In this document: positions 34,535-45,245 of the stretch, piece by piece
How the letters are laid out: every line of letters starts with the position of its first letter
Position numbering within the stretch: position 1 is the first letter of the stretch
DNA from: Astragalus membranaceus
Taxonomy: Eukaryota; Streptophyta; Magnoliopsida; Fabales; Fabaceae
NCBI GenBank assembly: GCA_039519185.1
Contig: CM076851.1
Span: 98,143,531 to 98,207,530, forward strand
DNA length: 64,000 bases
Direction of reading: 5' to 3'
Translations under genes and position numbers: made by a program
Notes under the pieces: model-generated
Database searches by the model: none
What the model was told of the DNA's origin: nothing
What the model saw: the letters and a program-made list of their open reading frames with translations, nothing else

Positions 34535-35784
34535 AGCCAAGCAAAAACAAAGTAAGATTTAAGAATAGAGAGTAGAATAGCAATTATCTAAGAATAGAGA
34601 GTAGAATAGCAATTATCATCAGAACCTAAGAACAATCATATCAGTAAAAAAATAGAAAATACAAAGTCACAATCACAAACTTGAAATCATATCAACTAAT
34701 GTTATGTTGAGAATAATTTAAAGGCAACTAATCATTTTATCCTGTACTTCTATTACCTTGTACGCCAAGGTGAAGCCATGCTCCATCTTTTTCCTTCTAC
34801 CATCGCATGACTACCCTGCAAGGTGAAGCCTTGCTCCATCTTTTTCTCAATATGCTTGATCTTCATTAAGGTTTTCTTTTTGTAAAACATTAACCATTAG
34901 ATAAATATACTAAACTAAATGGCCAAACTTCCATATTAGTACTTCCTATTAAAAAAATAAATGCATCAACTCCAAGTAAAACCAATTTCGCAAATATACT
35001 GATGTATTAATTTGCTCTTCGTTTCTGTTTTTTAAGCATTCAAACAATCACTACAAAACACTATTCCTCATTCTCAGAACAACAACTACTGATTCCAGAA
35101 TCCACAACAACAAAAAATCAAACCTAAATCAAACCCTAGCAACTACTAATTCCAACCAAAAATGGAGGTTAGGGTTTCAACTCAAAAATGGAGGGGGTTA
35201 AAGTTGAATACTGCAAATTTGGGGGTTAGGGTTTCAAATCTACCAAAGATGGAGGCATTTTTGTAAAACAGAAATAGAGAAGAAGAAAAAACACTTACCT
35301 TTTAAGAAGAAAAAGAAGAAGGAAAAAAAACACATACCTTTTAAGAAGAAGAAGAAGAAGATGAAGAGAGGGAGAGCGACTGAGAAAGGAGAGTAAATTG
35401 AGAGAGGAGAGTCATGGGTCACTGGTGATGGTGGTGCATCGAGCAAGGCAGGTGAGGCCGAGGCGAGCGTGGAGGGATGGCGGAGGTGAGTGCGGTGGTG
35501 GTTGAGAGAGAGGTGTCATTGATTGACTGTGGCGAGAGTGGAGATTTTCGGTTTGGTTATGGGTTTTGGGTTGGGTCGCGAAGGGAGTGGAAGTGAGGAG
35601 GAGAAAGAAGGGTGGTAGCCGGGTGTGAGGGCGGAGACGCGATGGCTTAAGTGGTGGTAGTGGGTGGTGGCGGCAGAGAGTGGAGAGGGTTTAGGGTTAG
35701 AGGAGAAGTGAGAAGTGAGAAATGAAAGTGGGTCGATGTGAATTGAGAGGGTTCGAGGGAAGGGAGAGTGTTTTAATTGGGTTT
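34535..35784. other. CACTA A right side: promoter- or 5'-UTR-like sequence
   Basis: No gene. Contains AAACCCTAA/TTAGGGTTT boxes (35105-35240) and a G/GA-rich stretch (35340-35760), features often seen upstream of plant housekeeping genes. It lies upstream of all minus-strand captured exons, so it could be a captured promoter region. Confidence 0.35.
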
Positions 35785-35990
35785 TTAAGTTTGCGACGAA
35801 CTTTTAGCATTTTCCGACGGAAATAGCCATCGGAAATTTGCGACGAACAACGATGTCGTCGGAAACGTAAGAGGGAATTTTAGCACCTCTTTTGCTGAAC
35901 ATTTGCGACGGCTTTTTCGTCGGAAATCCGTCGGAAATTGCGTCGGACAAGAGTTCGTCGGAAAGTTTCGTAGGAAACAGAGCTTATTCT
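35785..35990. repeat. Right subterminal repeats of CACTA A
   Basis: Multiple TTGCGACGAA / TCGTCGGAAA motifs matching those at the left end, confirming that both termini belong to one element. Confidence 0.88.
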
Positions 35991-35997
35991 TGTAGTG

Positions 35998-37088
35998 AGA
36001 AGAATCCTTTTGGAAGCAAAAGATCAAAAGTCTTGTGGCTGAGGGAGGGTGACTCTAACTCTCGTTTTTTCCATTTCGTAGCTTCAGCCAGGAAGCGTCA
36101 CAATGAGATTAAATTGTTGCATAGGGAAGATGGTAGCTAGGCCACTACACAACAATACATAGCATCCACGTCAAAGGGTTATTTTGATACACTTTTTCAA
36201 TATAAGGAAACCAATGTCCAGACTATTGTGGATGTGATCCCAACACTGATTAATAGTGATGATAATGAGAGTTTGTTGTAGCCTTTCAAGCTGGAGGAAT
36301 TTCATCATGCTTTGACTGAAATTCATAAGAATAAGGCTCCCGGTCCTGATGGATTGAACCCCGGTTTCTACAAAATATTTTGGCATCTTTGTGGGGAGGA
36401 GGTATTTCATGCAAGTCAGAGTTGGCTGGATCAAGGGTATTTTCCTTCCCATTTAAATGATACTAATGTTGTTTTGATTCCTAAAAAGTAAAATATACCT
36501 TCCATGAAGGTATTTCATGCAAGTCAGAGTTGGCTGGATCAAGGGTATTTTCCTTCCCATTTAAATGATACTAATGTTGTATTGATTCCTGAAAAGCAAA
36601 ATACATATTCAATGAAGGACCTTTGTCCTATATCTCTTTGCAATGTTGTTTACAAAATTTTGTTTAAAGTGCTTGCCAATCATTTGAAACTGTTGTTTTC
36701 AAAATGTATATCTCCTGAACAATCTGCTTTTGTTGAAGATCAGTCCATTCTTGATAATGCTATGGTTGCTATTGAAACTATCCACCTTATGAATTGTAAA
36801 TTTAGGGCTAAAGAAGGCGAGGTTGCTTTCAAAATTGATATTAGTAAAGCATATGATAGAGTGAGTTGGCAATACTTAAAAGTTGTTCTGAGGAATATGG
36901 GTTTCCATGAGAAGTGGGTGAATTGGATGAAGTTGTGCTTAGAAATAGTTGACTATCAACTCCTTGTGAATGATGATAGTGTTGGTTTAGTGAAGCCCGG
37001 GAGGGGTCTTAGACAAGGAGATTCTTTATCCCCATATTTGTTTATCATTTTTGCTGAGGGTCTCTCTAGACTTATAAAGAAAAGAAGC
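35998..37088 (+). mobile_element. LINE piece 3: reverse transcriptase
   Basis: Resumes with ESFWKQKIKSLWLREGDSNS, then NKAPGPDGLNPGFYKIFW, the main reverse-transcriptase block (EQSAFVEDQSILDNAMVAIE, FKIDISKAYDRVSW, GRGLRQGDSLSPYLFIIFAE). Stops at 36137 and 36280 and a 108-bp duplication show it is dead. Interrupted after GLSRLIKK by CACTA element C at 37089; the catalytic ADD segment expected next is damaged in piece 4. Confidence 0.9.
36401..36616 (+). repeat. 108-bp tandem duplication in the LINE
   Basis: 36401-36508 is repeated at 36509-36616 (EVFHASQSWLDQGYFPSHLN twice), with minor differences. It separates the two halves of the reverse-transcriptase frame. Confidence 0.9.
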
Positions 37089-37104
37089 ACTAGTGCAAAA
37101 AAGG

Positions 37105-37380
37105 GATTTAAAGTCAGGCAAAAAGGGGATTTAAAGTCAGGCGCCCGCTTGACTTTTATTAAGTCGACTTTGTATGTCAGGAGTTTTAAAGTCAAGCGAT
37201 AGCCTGACTTCGTAAGTCTGATTTAAAGCCAAGCATTTATTTCGCCTGACTTCGTAAGTCAGTTTTAAAGTCAAGAATTTATTTCGCCTGACTTCGTAAG
37301 TCAGTTTTAAAGTCAAGCATTTATTATTGCCTGACTTCGTAAGTATGATTTAAAGTCAAGCATTCTTGCGCCTGACCTTA
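37105..37380. repeat. Left subterminal repeats of CACTA C
   Basis: About ten AAAGTCAAGC / GCCTGACTTCG units in alternating orientation. Confidence 0.9.
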
Positions 37381-37779
37381 AAAGTTTTTTTTTTCAAATT
37401 TTGGTTTAATCTATACACCTGGTTATACTAAATTCATCACATGCTACTATAATTCATCACATTCTATACACCCTGGTTATACCAAGCATTAAGCATTATT
37501 GGTCATTCATCACATTCTACTATAATGAAAGCTAAAATTCATCCCATTGTACAAAATACATTCAAACAGAACAAAATACATAACAACACAGTCAATAAGA
37601 TTATGGAATCAGTTTAAGTACAAAATACATCACTTAAGTACAAAATGTCTAATTCCAAAGACACATATAGTTCCTCTATATCGAGAAGGAGCATTATTCA
37701 AATTGAAGCTACTTCTATAGAAAAAACAAGGGAACCTTCCACAATTAGCAAGCATCCTGTTTGTGTTCCGAAGCATCCT

Positions 37780-38383
37780 CAGCTCATACTCTCCAGCCAA
37801 TGTTATGTATCTCACCCATGGAAGAGCCTGATACTCACTTTTCTCAATGATCTTCAAATCTCTTACCTACAACCGAAAAACATTCACGTCTTGATGAGCA
37901 TCTTGATTAAATCAATCAATGACTCATTTAACTAAACAACGATGTCACAATAAGTGGTCAACAATGATTTCAACATTATATGATGTGGATGCTGATGTTT
38001 CATTTGATGACATAGTCTTATACAACTCATATTTTTACTACTACACAACCATTAATCGTGTATATTAGTTTCCAATCCAATTATGATGTCAAGTTCTTCC
38101 ACCTAGTTCACTAGAATCATTATTTTAGCCCGATGGAAATATTGCAAATGACAGGGGAGACACCAACAGACAAATAAAGATATGATCAACAAAGACTTTG
38201 AAAATATTTGTGTGGGAACTGTGAACATTTGTATGTCAATGCTACTCAAACAGAAACTTATTTCATATCTAAAGAATGAGAAGAACCTGTGTGCTGAGCC
38301 TATATGTCATCAAATCAAATGATCCGTCAGGTGGGATAAAGGAAATCGTCCGATCATTCTCAAATCGGGCCAATCGCACACAC
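37780..38383 (-). pseudogene. AP1M: Captured AP-1 complex subunit mu fragment
   Basis: Exon at about 38383-38287 reads CVRLARFENDRTISFIPPDG then SFDLMTYRLSTQ; exon 37866-37780 reads VRDLKIIEKSEYQALPWVRY then ITLAGEYELRM. These are two conserved pieces of the mu adaptin, which recognises tyrosine sorting signals in clathrin vesicles at the trans-Golgi network. The region between them in the real protein is missing. After ELRM the frame runs on as LRNTNRM, beyond the expected terminus. Last in the minus-strand series of captured genes. Confidence 0.9.
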
Positions 38384-38832
38384 CTTCATCAAGCATCAAC
38401 ACATAATTTGAGAACTAGAATGGAGAATAACATGCTTGAGCATGTAGAATCAGTAAGAAAGAAAGTAACATACAGCAATTACTATTTTCATTAGCATTTC
38501 TCAACCTTAGATAGACATATCATTACAATTGTTTTCAGAAATATTGGATATATACACACAACAGCAATTACTATTTTCATTAGAATTTCGCAACCTTAGA
38601 TAGACATATTGTTACAATTGTTATCAGAATAGGACCATGTCAATTTCACATATTCTTATCCAGTCAAGGACCAAACAAAGTGTAGTGTGATTGAAGCATT
38701 GTGGGCAACATAGACTGAAACTGAACAACTAAAAGTCCCTTTATTGGGATTTTTTTGAATAATCTGATATTTCTAAAATGTGACAAGTTATTTGGCAATG
38801 CAACAAACACAATTGTTTTAAGAGGGGCATAC

Positions 38833-38948
38833 CTTGGATGGGAGAAAGAACAGGTCCGTCGGTAGAAGTGTCGAGTTGAAAAACAGTGCCGAAGGGACAA
38901 CCAATCAACGGCTGCAGGGAGCAATTCTTATTCCCAATCTTTAACTTC
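38833..38948 (-). pseudogene. TRM6: Captured fragment, probably tRNA m1A58 methyltransferase subunit TRM6
   Basis: One exon with AG/GT borders reads KLKIGNKNCSLQPLIGCPFG then TVFQLDTSTDGPVLSPIQ. This resembles the N-terminal region of plant TRM6/GCD10, the non-catalytic partner in tRNA A58 methylation. Recognition rests on one exon. Confidence 0.6.
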
Positions 38949-39032
38949 CTGCAAATTAAAACTAGTTAGGTCAATTCATTCTTGATATATGTCTACGCAA
39001 AATCAATTGCAGAAGCAAAAAAAAAGTCGAAC

Positions 39033-39796
39033 CTCTATTAGTGCAACAAATGAAGCAGCCATCATAGCAAAAGCTTCTCCAGCATCAAATGTAGGAGCTC
39101 CCCATTGGAAAGGATATGGAATTCTAATCCTGATTAATATATTTTGTCAGCAGCAATACTTGTGAGTTAAGTTAACCAAATTGAATCCATTTTTTCTTCT
39201 CATCTAAGATGTTCAAAATAACAAGATTCATCAACCACAAGAATAAAAACAGTTCTATTATTAGAAAAACACAAGACCCTTTACCAAGGAGCACCACTTA
39301 TGATTCCAGCTCGGTCAGTTCTGCAAGTATTCTGCGTGTCTTGTGCAGCATGTTTATAAGCTCCACCCACAGTGAGAATATAGGCATAAAGCCACACAAT
39401 TGCAACTGAGAATATAACTGCAAAGCGATCGAAGATATGCCTTCCTCCATTCATCATATGCGGAATGTACTGCACAAAAAGCAGAAACTACTTTAGAATA
39501 TAACACTCAAATGAATGAAAGAAAAGGACTATAGAATTATGATAATTATAAATCACCTGCGGAAAAAAAAGTAGAAGTACGATTTCTGGCAGCCCAATCT
39601 CTCCACACATTTTGCAAGCTAGAATTGAGAAGTCACAATCAAAATAGTGTGAATCATACGAATTATAATTCATAAGATAGCAAAGAAATAAGGACTGGAT
39701 CTTGTTGTAAATATACATACCAGAGGAAAACCAAACTGATAAAGGCCAAAACCTGACAGAGCAACCAAGGGAACAGCAGAGAGAGGGTTTATGAAC
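39033..39796 (-). pseudogene. NAT: Captured nucleobase-ascorbate transporter (NAT) fragment
   Basis: Four collinear exons: 39796-39721 (FINPLSAVPLVALSGFGLYQ), 39618-39557 (EIGLPEIVLLLFFPQ, with a 2-base insertion that shifts frame near its start), 39469-39285 (YIPHMMNGGRHIFDRFAVIF, then CRTDRAGIISGAP), and 39130-39033 (IRIPYPFQWGAPTFDAGEAF, then MMAASFVALIE). NAT proteins are plasma-membrane purine/xanthine-type transporters with about 12-14 helices; this is an inner section covering only several of them. Introns and splice sites persist. Confidence 0.95.
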
Positions 39797-40009
39797 CTAA
39801 ACAAAAATATAGCTAACTATTCAGCAAGATGATTTTAAATTTAATAGGAAGAAAATAAGCAATAAGTAACTTTCAAATCACATTAGGGACGCGTGAAATT
39901 GTTCGAAAAGGAAACGACGGAATGAATTTGTTGACTAGTTATTCCTAAGAATCAAGACAAAATCACCCAAGAACAGAACAAAAGGGAGCACGTGATCGAA
40001 TGCATACAG

Positions 40010-40695
40010 TTCTTGATGCATATAGTTGTGCTTCATCTTTGGGCATGCTGCAATAAAAGATCAACTTGAAATTATTGCTGTTATAATAACAAGCAAACAC
40101 ATGCAAAAGTGAATCAGACCAGCTTTCAAAAAGCACCTGTAAAATATATTAAACAACGTTTCCATAGTAAATTTTGCAAAATGACCTTGCTGCATCACAC
40201 AAAGAGCTGTTAAGCTAGCCCAAATTAAATGAAGAAAATAAGGGAAATGAAATTATAAAGCACAATAAAGAACATCTCACATGTAGGGTGGGAGGTTCTT
40301 TAGCATAATAACATTGCAGCACAGTGAACTCTGGATCACCCTTAGCTGGTTCTTCAGACTCAGACGACCACGAAGAGAGGTAAAAGTTTTGTGAAGATTT
40401 TCTGACGAATTCAAATTTAACCCGAGTCTTGTAAGATCAACTCCAAGAGCAAGAGTGACCAAACCAGGATCAGTCATCCTGATCACACTCAACAACCCAA
40501 GAAACCCAAACGGATCTGGACTAGATTGTGCCGTTTGCATAGACTGATTTACGGCGGACATTTGCTGAAGGCGAAACTGGGACTGGCTCTGGTGTTGTTG
40601 ATATTGCTGGATGAGCTGGTTATATGAACCCGTACCAGAAACCTGTGTTTGGAGAATTTAGAGGCCTTAATCCAATGCCAGGAGGTCCGCTTGTC
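40010..40695 (-). pseudogene. NOT2: Captured CCR4-NOT subunit NOT2/VIP2 fragment
   Basis: Exons 40695-40281, 40185-40137 and 40047-about 40010. Readable segments: TSGPPGIGLRPLNSPNT, LIQQYQQHQSQSQFRLQQMS, SSPDPFGFLGLLSVIRMTD, LGLNLNSSENLHKTF, AKGDPEFTVLQCYYAKEP, HFAKFTMETLFNIFY, MPKDEAQLYA. At least two frameshifts (after SPNT, and after LHKTF) break it. NOT2 is a scaffold of the mRNA deadenylation complex; the conserved C-terminal NOT box is mostly absent. Confidence 0.95.
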
Positions 40696-40992
40696 TAAAC
40701 CGAAAACCAGAATTAGAAATATGTCAAAATTGATTTGATAGAATTTGGAATTTCAGTTCAAATGGCACCTCATATCACCATAAAGGAAATGATTTGACGA
40801 GATGAATTCCCGTACAAAAAGCGAGTGCCTATGTCACAAATGCAAATGCAAATGCAAGTGCAAATTAACTGATCACAAATTAACTGGACTTCTAGATGCC
40901 GACTCTATATAGAAACAAGAGAGATCATCAGAAGATAATCAAGACTCCAACAATATTGCTCATTGAGATCAAAGTTCAGTGGGTTATCTAAC

Positions 40993-41460
40993 CTGAGATG
41001 CAACCTTCATTATAAATATAGGTGAGCCTGGAACTTCACCTTGGACTTGCTTGAACAATGCCTTTACTTCATCAGCATTATGAACCTAAAATATCCACAT
41101 GCCAGTCAGTTTCAAAAGCTTACCAAAAAAATCATCAAAAACATGATTGGCACAAAGTTTCTCAGTGGTTACTTATGCATTTTTCATATGGAAAATGTTT
41201 ACTTACACCTGGATGACAAAATTAATTTAGAGGATTATCAATGTGGATACTATAAGATTTTACGAATGCTACAATATTGACTACACCAAAAGCAAACCTT
41301 TCTTATGCCTTTACCACCACCACCCCAAGATGCCTTGATCATTGCAGGGTAACCAATAACTTGGCAACTTGCAATTGCTTCTTCTGTAGTATAAACACAT
41401 GCTTCACGATAAATTTCATCAGGAATAGTAATCAAGGAACTTTCTGGAGGAATTTCCACC
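40993..41460 (-). pseudogene. ACC1: Captured acetyl-CoA carboxylase fragment
   Basis: Exons 41460-41298 and 41085-40993 read VEIPPESSLITIPDEIYREA, then VIGYPAMIKASWGGGGKGIR, then VHNADEVKALFKQVQGEVPG and SPIFIMKVASQ. This is the biotin-carboxylase domain of the cytosolic multidomain enzyme, including the glycine-rich ATP loop WGGGGKG. Frame is intact and splice sites are kept, but only about 85 of more than 2,200 residues are present. Confidence 0.96.
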
Positions 41461-42560
41461 TGTGAAAAAGTTTCAAAATCATAAGTTGAGCGAGCCTTAT
41501 AATAGAAATACACTACAATAGGGGTAATGAAGTTCTGTAACAGGATGCTCAACCTTTATTGCAAAACAATCGCACTAAATCACATGAGTAATCCCATGGG
41601 CAATTGTTTTGCAATATAGGTTTAGAACTTACAAAGCCAAAGCAACACTTTTCTGGTAAAAATACCATAAGAACAATGCCATAAAAACATCAAGGTAAAT
41701 ATACGATTTCAAACATATATAACTAAAACAGATTCAAACAGATTCACACTAACTAAAACAGATTTACAATCTCATATAACTAAAACTAACACTTACAGTA
41801 ACAGATTCAAACAGATTCACAAATATTAAATAAAATGAAGAAGAATCAAACACTTACTGTAACAGTGAAAATAAAAGTGATGACACAGAATCCAAGCTGA
41901 AACTCACCAACGAAGAGACGAAGAAGCTGAAACTCACCAATGAAGAGATGTTGCAGCGAATGAAACTCTGATTTGGTGCGATTTGATGCAACAAACCCTA
42001 AGTTCTAACCAGCGAATGCGATGTCACTGCGATTTGGTGCGATTAGGGTTTTTTGCAAAAGGTTGGATTCCATGAGCGAAGGAGCGAAGGTTGGATTCCA
42101 TGAGCGAAGGAGCAAAGGAGGGATTCCATGAGCGAGCGCCTTTCACGGGTTTCTCCAAATACAAACCGAACCACCGTGAGAACTGTCATCCCACCACCAG
42201 CGTCGTAGAACCGCCGTGAGTGCCGCAACGCTCCCACCGAAATCCGAACTTGCTAGCACCTTGGAAACCCAAGATCCAGGATCTGGATACAAATCAATTC
42301 GCATAAAACCAAGAGAGGTAGATCTAGGTGAAGAAGAGAAAGAGAAAGCGGGGAGGAGAAGAAAAAAGAGCCAAAGAACCAGCGAGGACGATGGAGAAAC
42401 GATTGAGGGGAGGAGAGTGAGATCATGGATAAGAGGGGGGAGATTCGACGGTGGTAGAGGAGAAATCCTTTAGGGTTTCAGACTGAGAATGCTAGGGTAC
42501 GTGAGAGTGAGAATCGAGAGGCGTGTCTTGAGAGTGAGGCCAATTAAGAGTGAAATTCTT
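41461..42560. other. CACTA C right side: promoter- or 5'-UTR-like sequence
   Basis: No gene recognised. Contains tandem AGCTGAAACTCACCAA phrases (41897, 41929), TTAGGGTTT at about 42043, and a repeated GGTTGGATTCCATGAGCGAA (42061-42110). Upstream of all captured exons on the minus strand, like the right side of CACTA A. Confidence 0.35.
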
Positions 42561-42579
42561 TTTTATTATTTTAGTACTT

Positions 42580-42935
42580 TAGAAGTCAGGCATGTATTCG
42601 CTTGACTTCTCTAGAATTTCATTTTTTTTATTTTGGTATTGTAGAAGTCAAGCGAATACATGCCTGACTTCTAACGTATTAAAATAGAAACAAATAATTT
42701 CACCCTTAATTACAAGTTTGCCACTACGTCACTTATGTAGTCAGGCAAATACACGCCTGACTTTATTCGCCTGACTTCTAAAGTCTACTTTTTTCCCTAT
42801 TTGTTCACTTTAGAAGTCAGGTGTGTATCCGCTTGACTTTAAAACTCGCGAGTTTTTCCTTTTAATTACAAGTTTGCCACCGCGTCACTTATGTAGTCAG
42901 GCATCTGAGCGCCTGACTTTAAATGTCTAATTCTA
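42580..42935. repeat. Right subterminal repeats of CACTA C
   Basis: AGAAGTCAGGC / GCCTGACTTCT and CGCTTGACTT units in both orientations, matching the left end. Confidence 0.9.
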
Positions 42936-42955
42936 GTCCCATTTTTGCACTAGTG

Positions 42956-43870
42956 AAGGAAGGGGAGATTTGCATAGTATCAAAGTGTGTAGGGGCACCC
43001 TGATCCTTGCACACCTTTTAATTGCTGACTTCTATTAATTGTTTTTTGGGCCAATGAGAAGGAGAATAGGGTGATGAGAGATATTCTTGCAACCTATGAG
43101 ATGGCGTCTGCCAAGCTATTAATCTTCAGAAGTCTGAAATTTTCTTCAGCAAGAATACTTCCATTGAAAAATGTGACGTTGTCTCTATCTTACTTGGAGT
43201 TACTGAATGCTTAGGGACATGCAAGTATCTGGGACTTCCTTCCATGGTGGGTAGAAAGAAAAAAGAAATTTTCAACTATCTCCGAGACAGAATCTGGAAC
43301 AAAATTCAGCGTTGGTCGGGTAAGTATCTCTCTAAGGCTGGTAGGGAGGTCTTAGTCAAGTACGAGGCACAGTCTATCCCAACCTATTGTATGAGCACAT
43401 TTCTCATCCCTATCTCTCGTGGGGAGGACATGGAGTGTATGATCAACTCCTTTTGGTTGGGTACAAATAGAAATCAAGGTCGAGGCATCAACTGGTTAAG
43501 TTGGGATAAATTATCAATGCGCAAAGAGTATGGAGGTATGGGTTTTCACGACTTTCATATCTTCAACTTGGCAATGCTAGGGAAGCAAGACTGGAAGATT
43601 CTTACCAATCCAAATGCTATAATTTCACGTGTCTTCCAAGCTAAATATTTCCCAAGAGGAGATTTTATGGGGTCTTCCATAGGCCACAACCCAAGTTTTG
43701 TTTTTCGTAGCATCGGCGCTTCACGAGTAATTATCAAGATAGGATTGAGATGGAGAATAGGAGATGGCTCAAATATTAGAATTTCTGATGGTTGAATGAG
43801 AGAAGTATGTTCATGGGGTTGACCATTGTATTGGGCAGCGTAAGTAGCAAATGATTGCGGGAAGACTAAC
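42956..43870 (+). mobile_element. LINE piece 4: end of reverse transcriptase and RVT zinc region
   Basis: Begins with the part expected right after the CACTA C insertion, then CLGTCKYLGLPSMVGRKKKE, WSGKYLSKAGREVLVKYEAQ, SFWLGTNRNQGRGINWLSWD and FPRGDFMGSSIGHNPSFVF, typical of the ORF2 C-terminal region. The longest open part is 43244-43795. It stops at about 43870, where Athila-like sequence begins; the LINE 3' end and poly-A are not seen. Confidence 0.85.
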
Positions 43871-44215
43871 TGATCAGTGCATTTTGATGCACTCTTTATA
43901 GCTTTGCACTTGGTATTTTTAATTTTGTTTTGTGCCTAATATTTAAGTCTTAGCATGTTTCTAGACTTTGGGTCTCATTTGAGTAGTATAGGAAATTCTT
44001 GATTAATTCTTGTTTTTATTGCATATTAACCTCTGTCTGCTCTGCAGGCCATAACTTTGGTTGTGGTTATCCGATTGAGGCATGCGAGCATGGGATGTAA
44101 AGCTAAGGAACAGAGTTACAATTTTTTTGTTGAGCTAGAAACCAATTCGGAAGTCTTGAAGGGCAAAACTGCGAAATAACGAAGCAGTAAAGTGTAAAAC
44201 GGATTTTGGGGCCAA
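43871..44215 (+). mobile_element. LTR-like fragment, possibly Athila type
   Basis: Starts TGATCAGTGCATTTTGATGC directly at the LINE break and continues with GCACTTGGTATTTTTAATTT. It resembles an LTR start; no partner or primer site in this orientation. Confidence 0.4.
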
Positions 44216-45245
44216 AAGAAATATATGCAATTTTTTTTGGATTTTTTGGAGATTATAGGAATTTAAAAAAATTAATTTAAAATAGTAAACGAAGGAATTT
44301 AGAATATTTAGACCGTAGATTCCTTTTAGGAAGTCCTATTCCATGATTTTTCTGGATTTTCTGACAAATTTTAGGAGCAATTCGAGAAGGTTGCCTGAAA
44401 ACCGTTTTTTTCACCACAACACTTAACAGCGACCGAGCCTGTAACCTGTTACAAAACCTAAAAACACAAGGAAAACACAACTGAAAATGTTAGTCCTGTT
44501 AGTGGGTTCTTCAAGTTGGCAATCCATAATTAGAGATCCCCATAAACGGCGCCAATTTGATCAGCGGTCGAACGCGGGTCAAAATAATTATAAAGGATAA
44601 AATATAGTAACAAGGTAAGTAACCTTGGTCATCTCACAAGGACCTCTAACTACTGAAATTAACAAGAACAAGAACGAAATTAAAAGTATGAAAACGGTTT
44701 TTTTTTTGAAGAACAATTTCTATTAAAGAGTTTATCAATTTAAAGAGACAATCAATCCATTGATTTCAGGTGCGTTTCTTGGATTTATCATCGGTTCTAA
44801 AGATTCGTGCAAGATTCGTTTAAGGTTTTAGTTCTTGATTGATAATAAACTAATCAAGCAAGCGTCAATGAGTTTATATGAATTCACACTGTTTTAAAGC
44901 AAGCGTCAAAACAATGTGTTCAATCAATCGTGGTGGTGAACAAGCGCCACTAAAACACAATCAATATCATAACTGAATTCAATCAATCCTCTATCAATTC
45001 CTCCTTGAATTAAATAAAACAAGCGATTAAATAACCCGCATAGCTAAGAGTTGCGAAGATAGATTCACATAAAAACAAGCGTCATATATAAACGATTCAC
45101 GTATTGCAAATAAACCGAATCTGGGTAATTAAGCATTACACAAAAACGAAATTTGCAAACAACGAATTCAGATGTGGAATTGATAGAGAGGAAGGAACTA
45201 AAAACTGTAAATGAACTAAATGAAATAACATTAAACATCGAACCT
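44216..45245 (-). mobile_element. Athila-like LTR end, primer site and 5' internal fragment
   Basis: On the minus strand an LTR ends GACCGCTGATCA at 44571, followed by TTGGCGCCGTTTATGGGGAT (primer site, 44549-44568) and an untranslated leader (44548-44216). The leader (AATTCCTTCGTTTACTATTT) matches that of the similar element at 60922-61050. The LTR part 44571-45245 has repeated AAGCGTCA phrases. Truncated on both sides. Confidence 0.5.

Larger units (their letters stand above)
21752..35997. mobile_element. CACTA element A (14.2 kb, carries host-gene fragments)
   Basis: Termini CACTACAAGAAAA at left and TTCTTGTAGTG at right form inverted repeats; AGAA at 21748-21751 and 35998-36001 is the target duplication, and the LINE frame resumes across it (LLSQE / ESFWKQK). 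Both ends carry the same subterminal motif, GCGACGGA/TCCGTCGC. No transposase is visible, so it is probably non-autonomous. Its own sequence, without the later insertions at 22129-22505 and 22674-31535, is about 5 kb and holds minus-strand exon fragments of several cellular genes, the pattern of a Pack-CACTA element. Confidence 0.88.
37089..42955. mobile_element. CACTA element C (5.9 kb Pack-CACTA)
   Basis: Perfect ends CACTAGTGCAAAAA and TTTTTGCACTAGTG, with AAG target duplications at 37086-37088 and 42956-42958. The interrupted LINE frame resumes on the right side. Both ends carry AAGTCAGGC/GCCTGACTT subterminal repeats. There is no transposase; instead the interior holds exon-intron fragments of five unrelated cellular genes, all on the minus strand and arranged head to tail. 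Introns are retained, so capture was at the DNA level. Confidence 0.95.

Noticed and set aside
37780..41460. ACC1, NOT2, NAT, TRM6 and AP1M pieces as real genes or an ordinary gene cluster
   Set aside because: Each is a short internal part of a much longer gene, with frameshifts in some, and all lie within one CACTA element.
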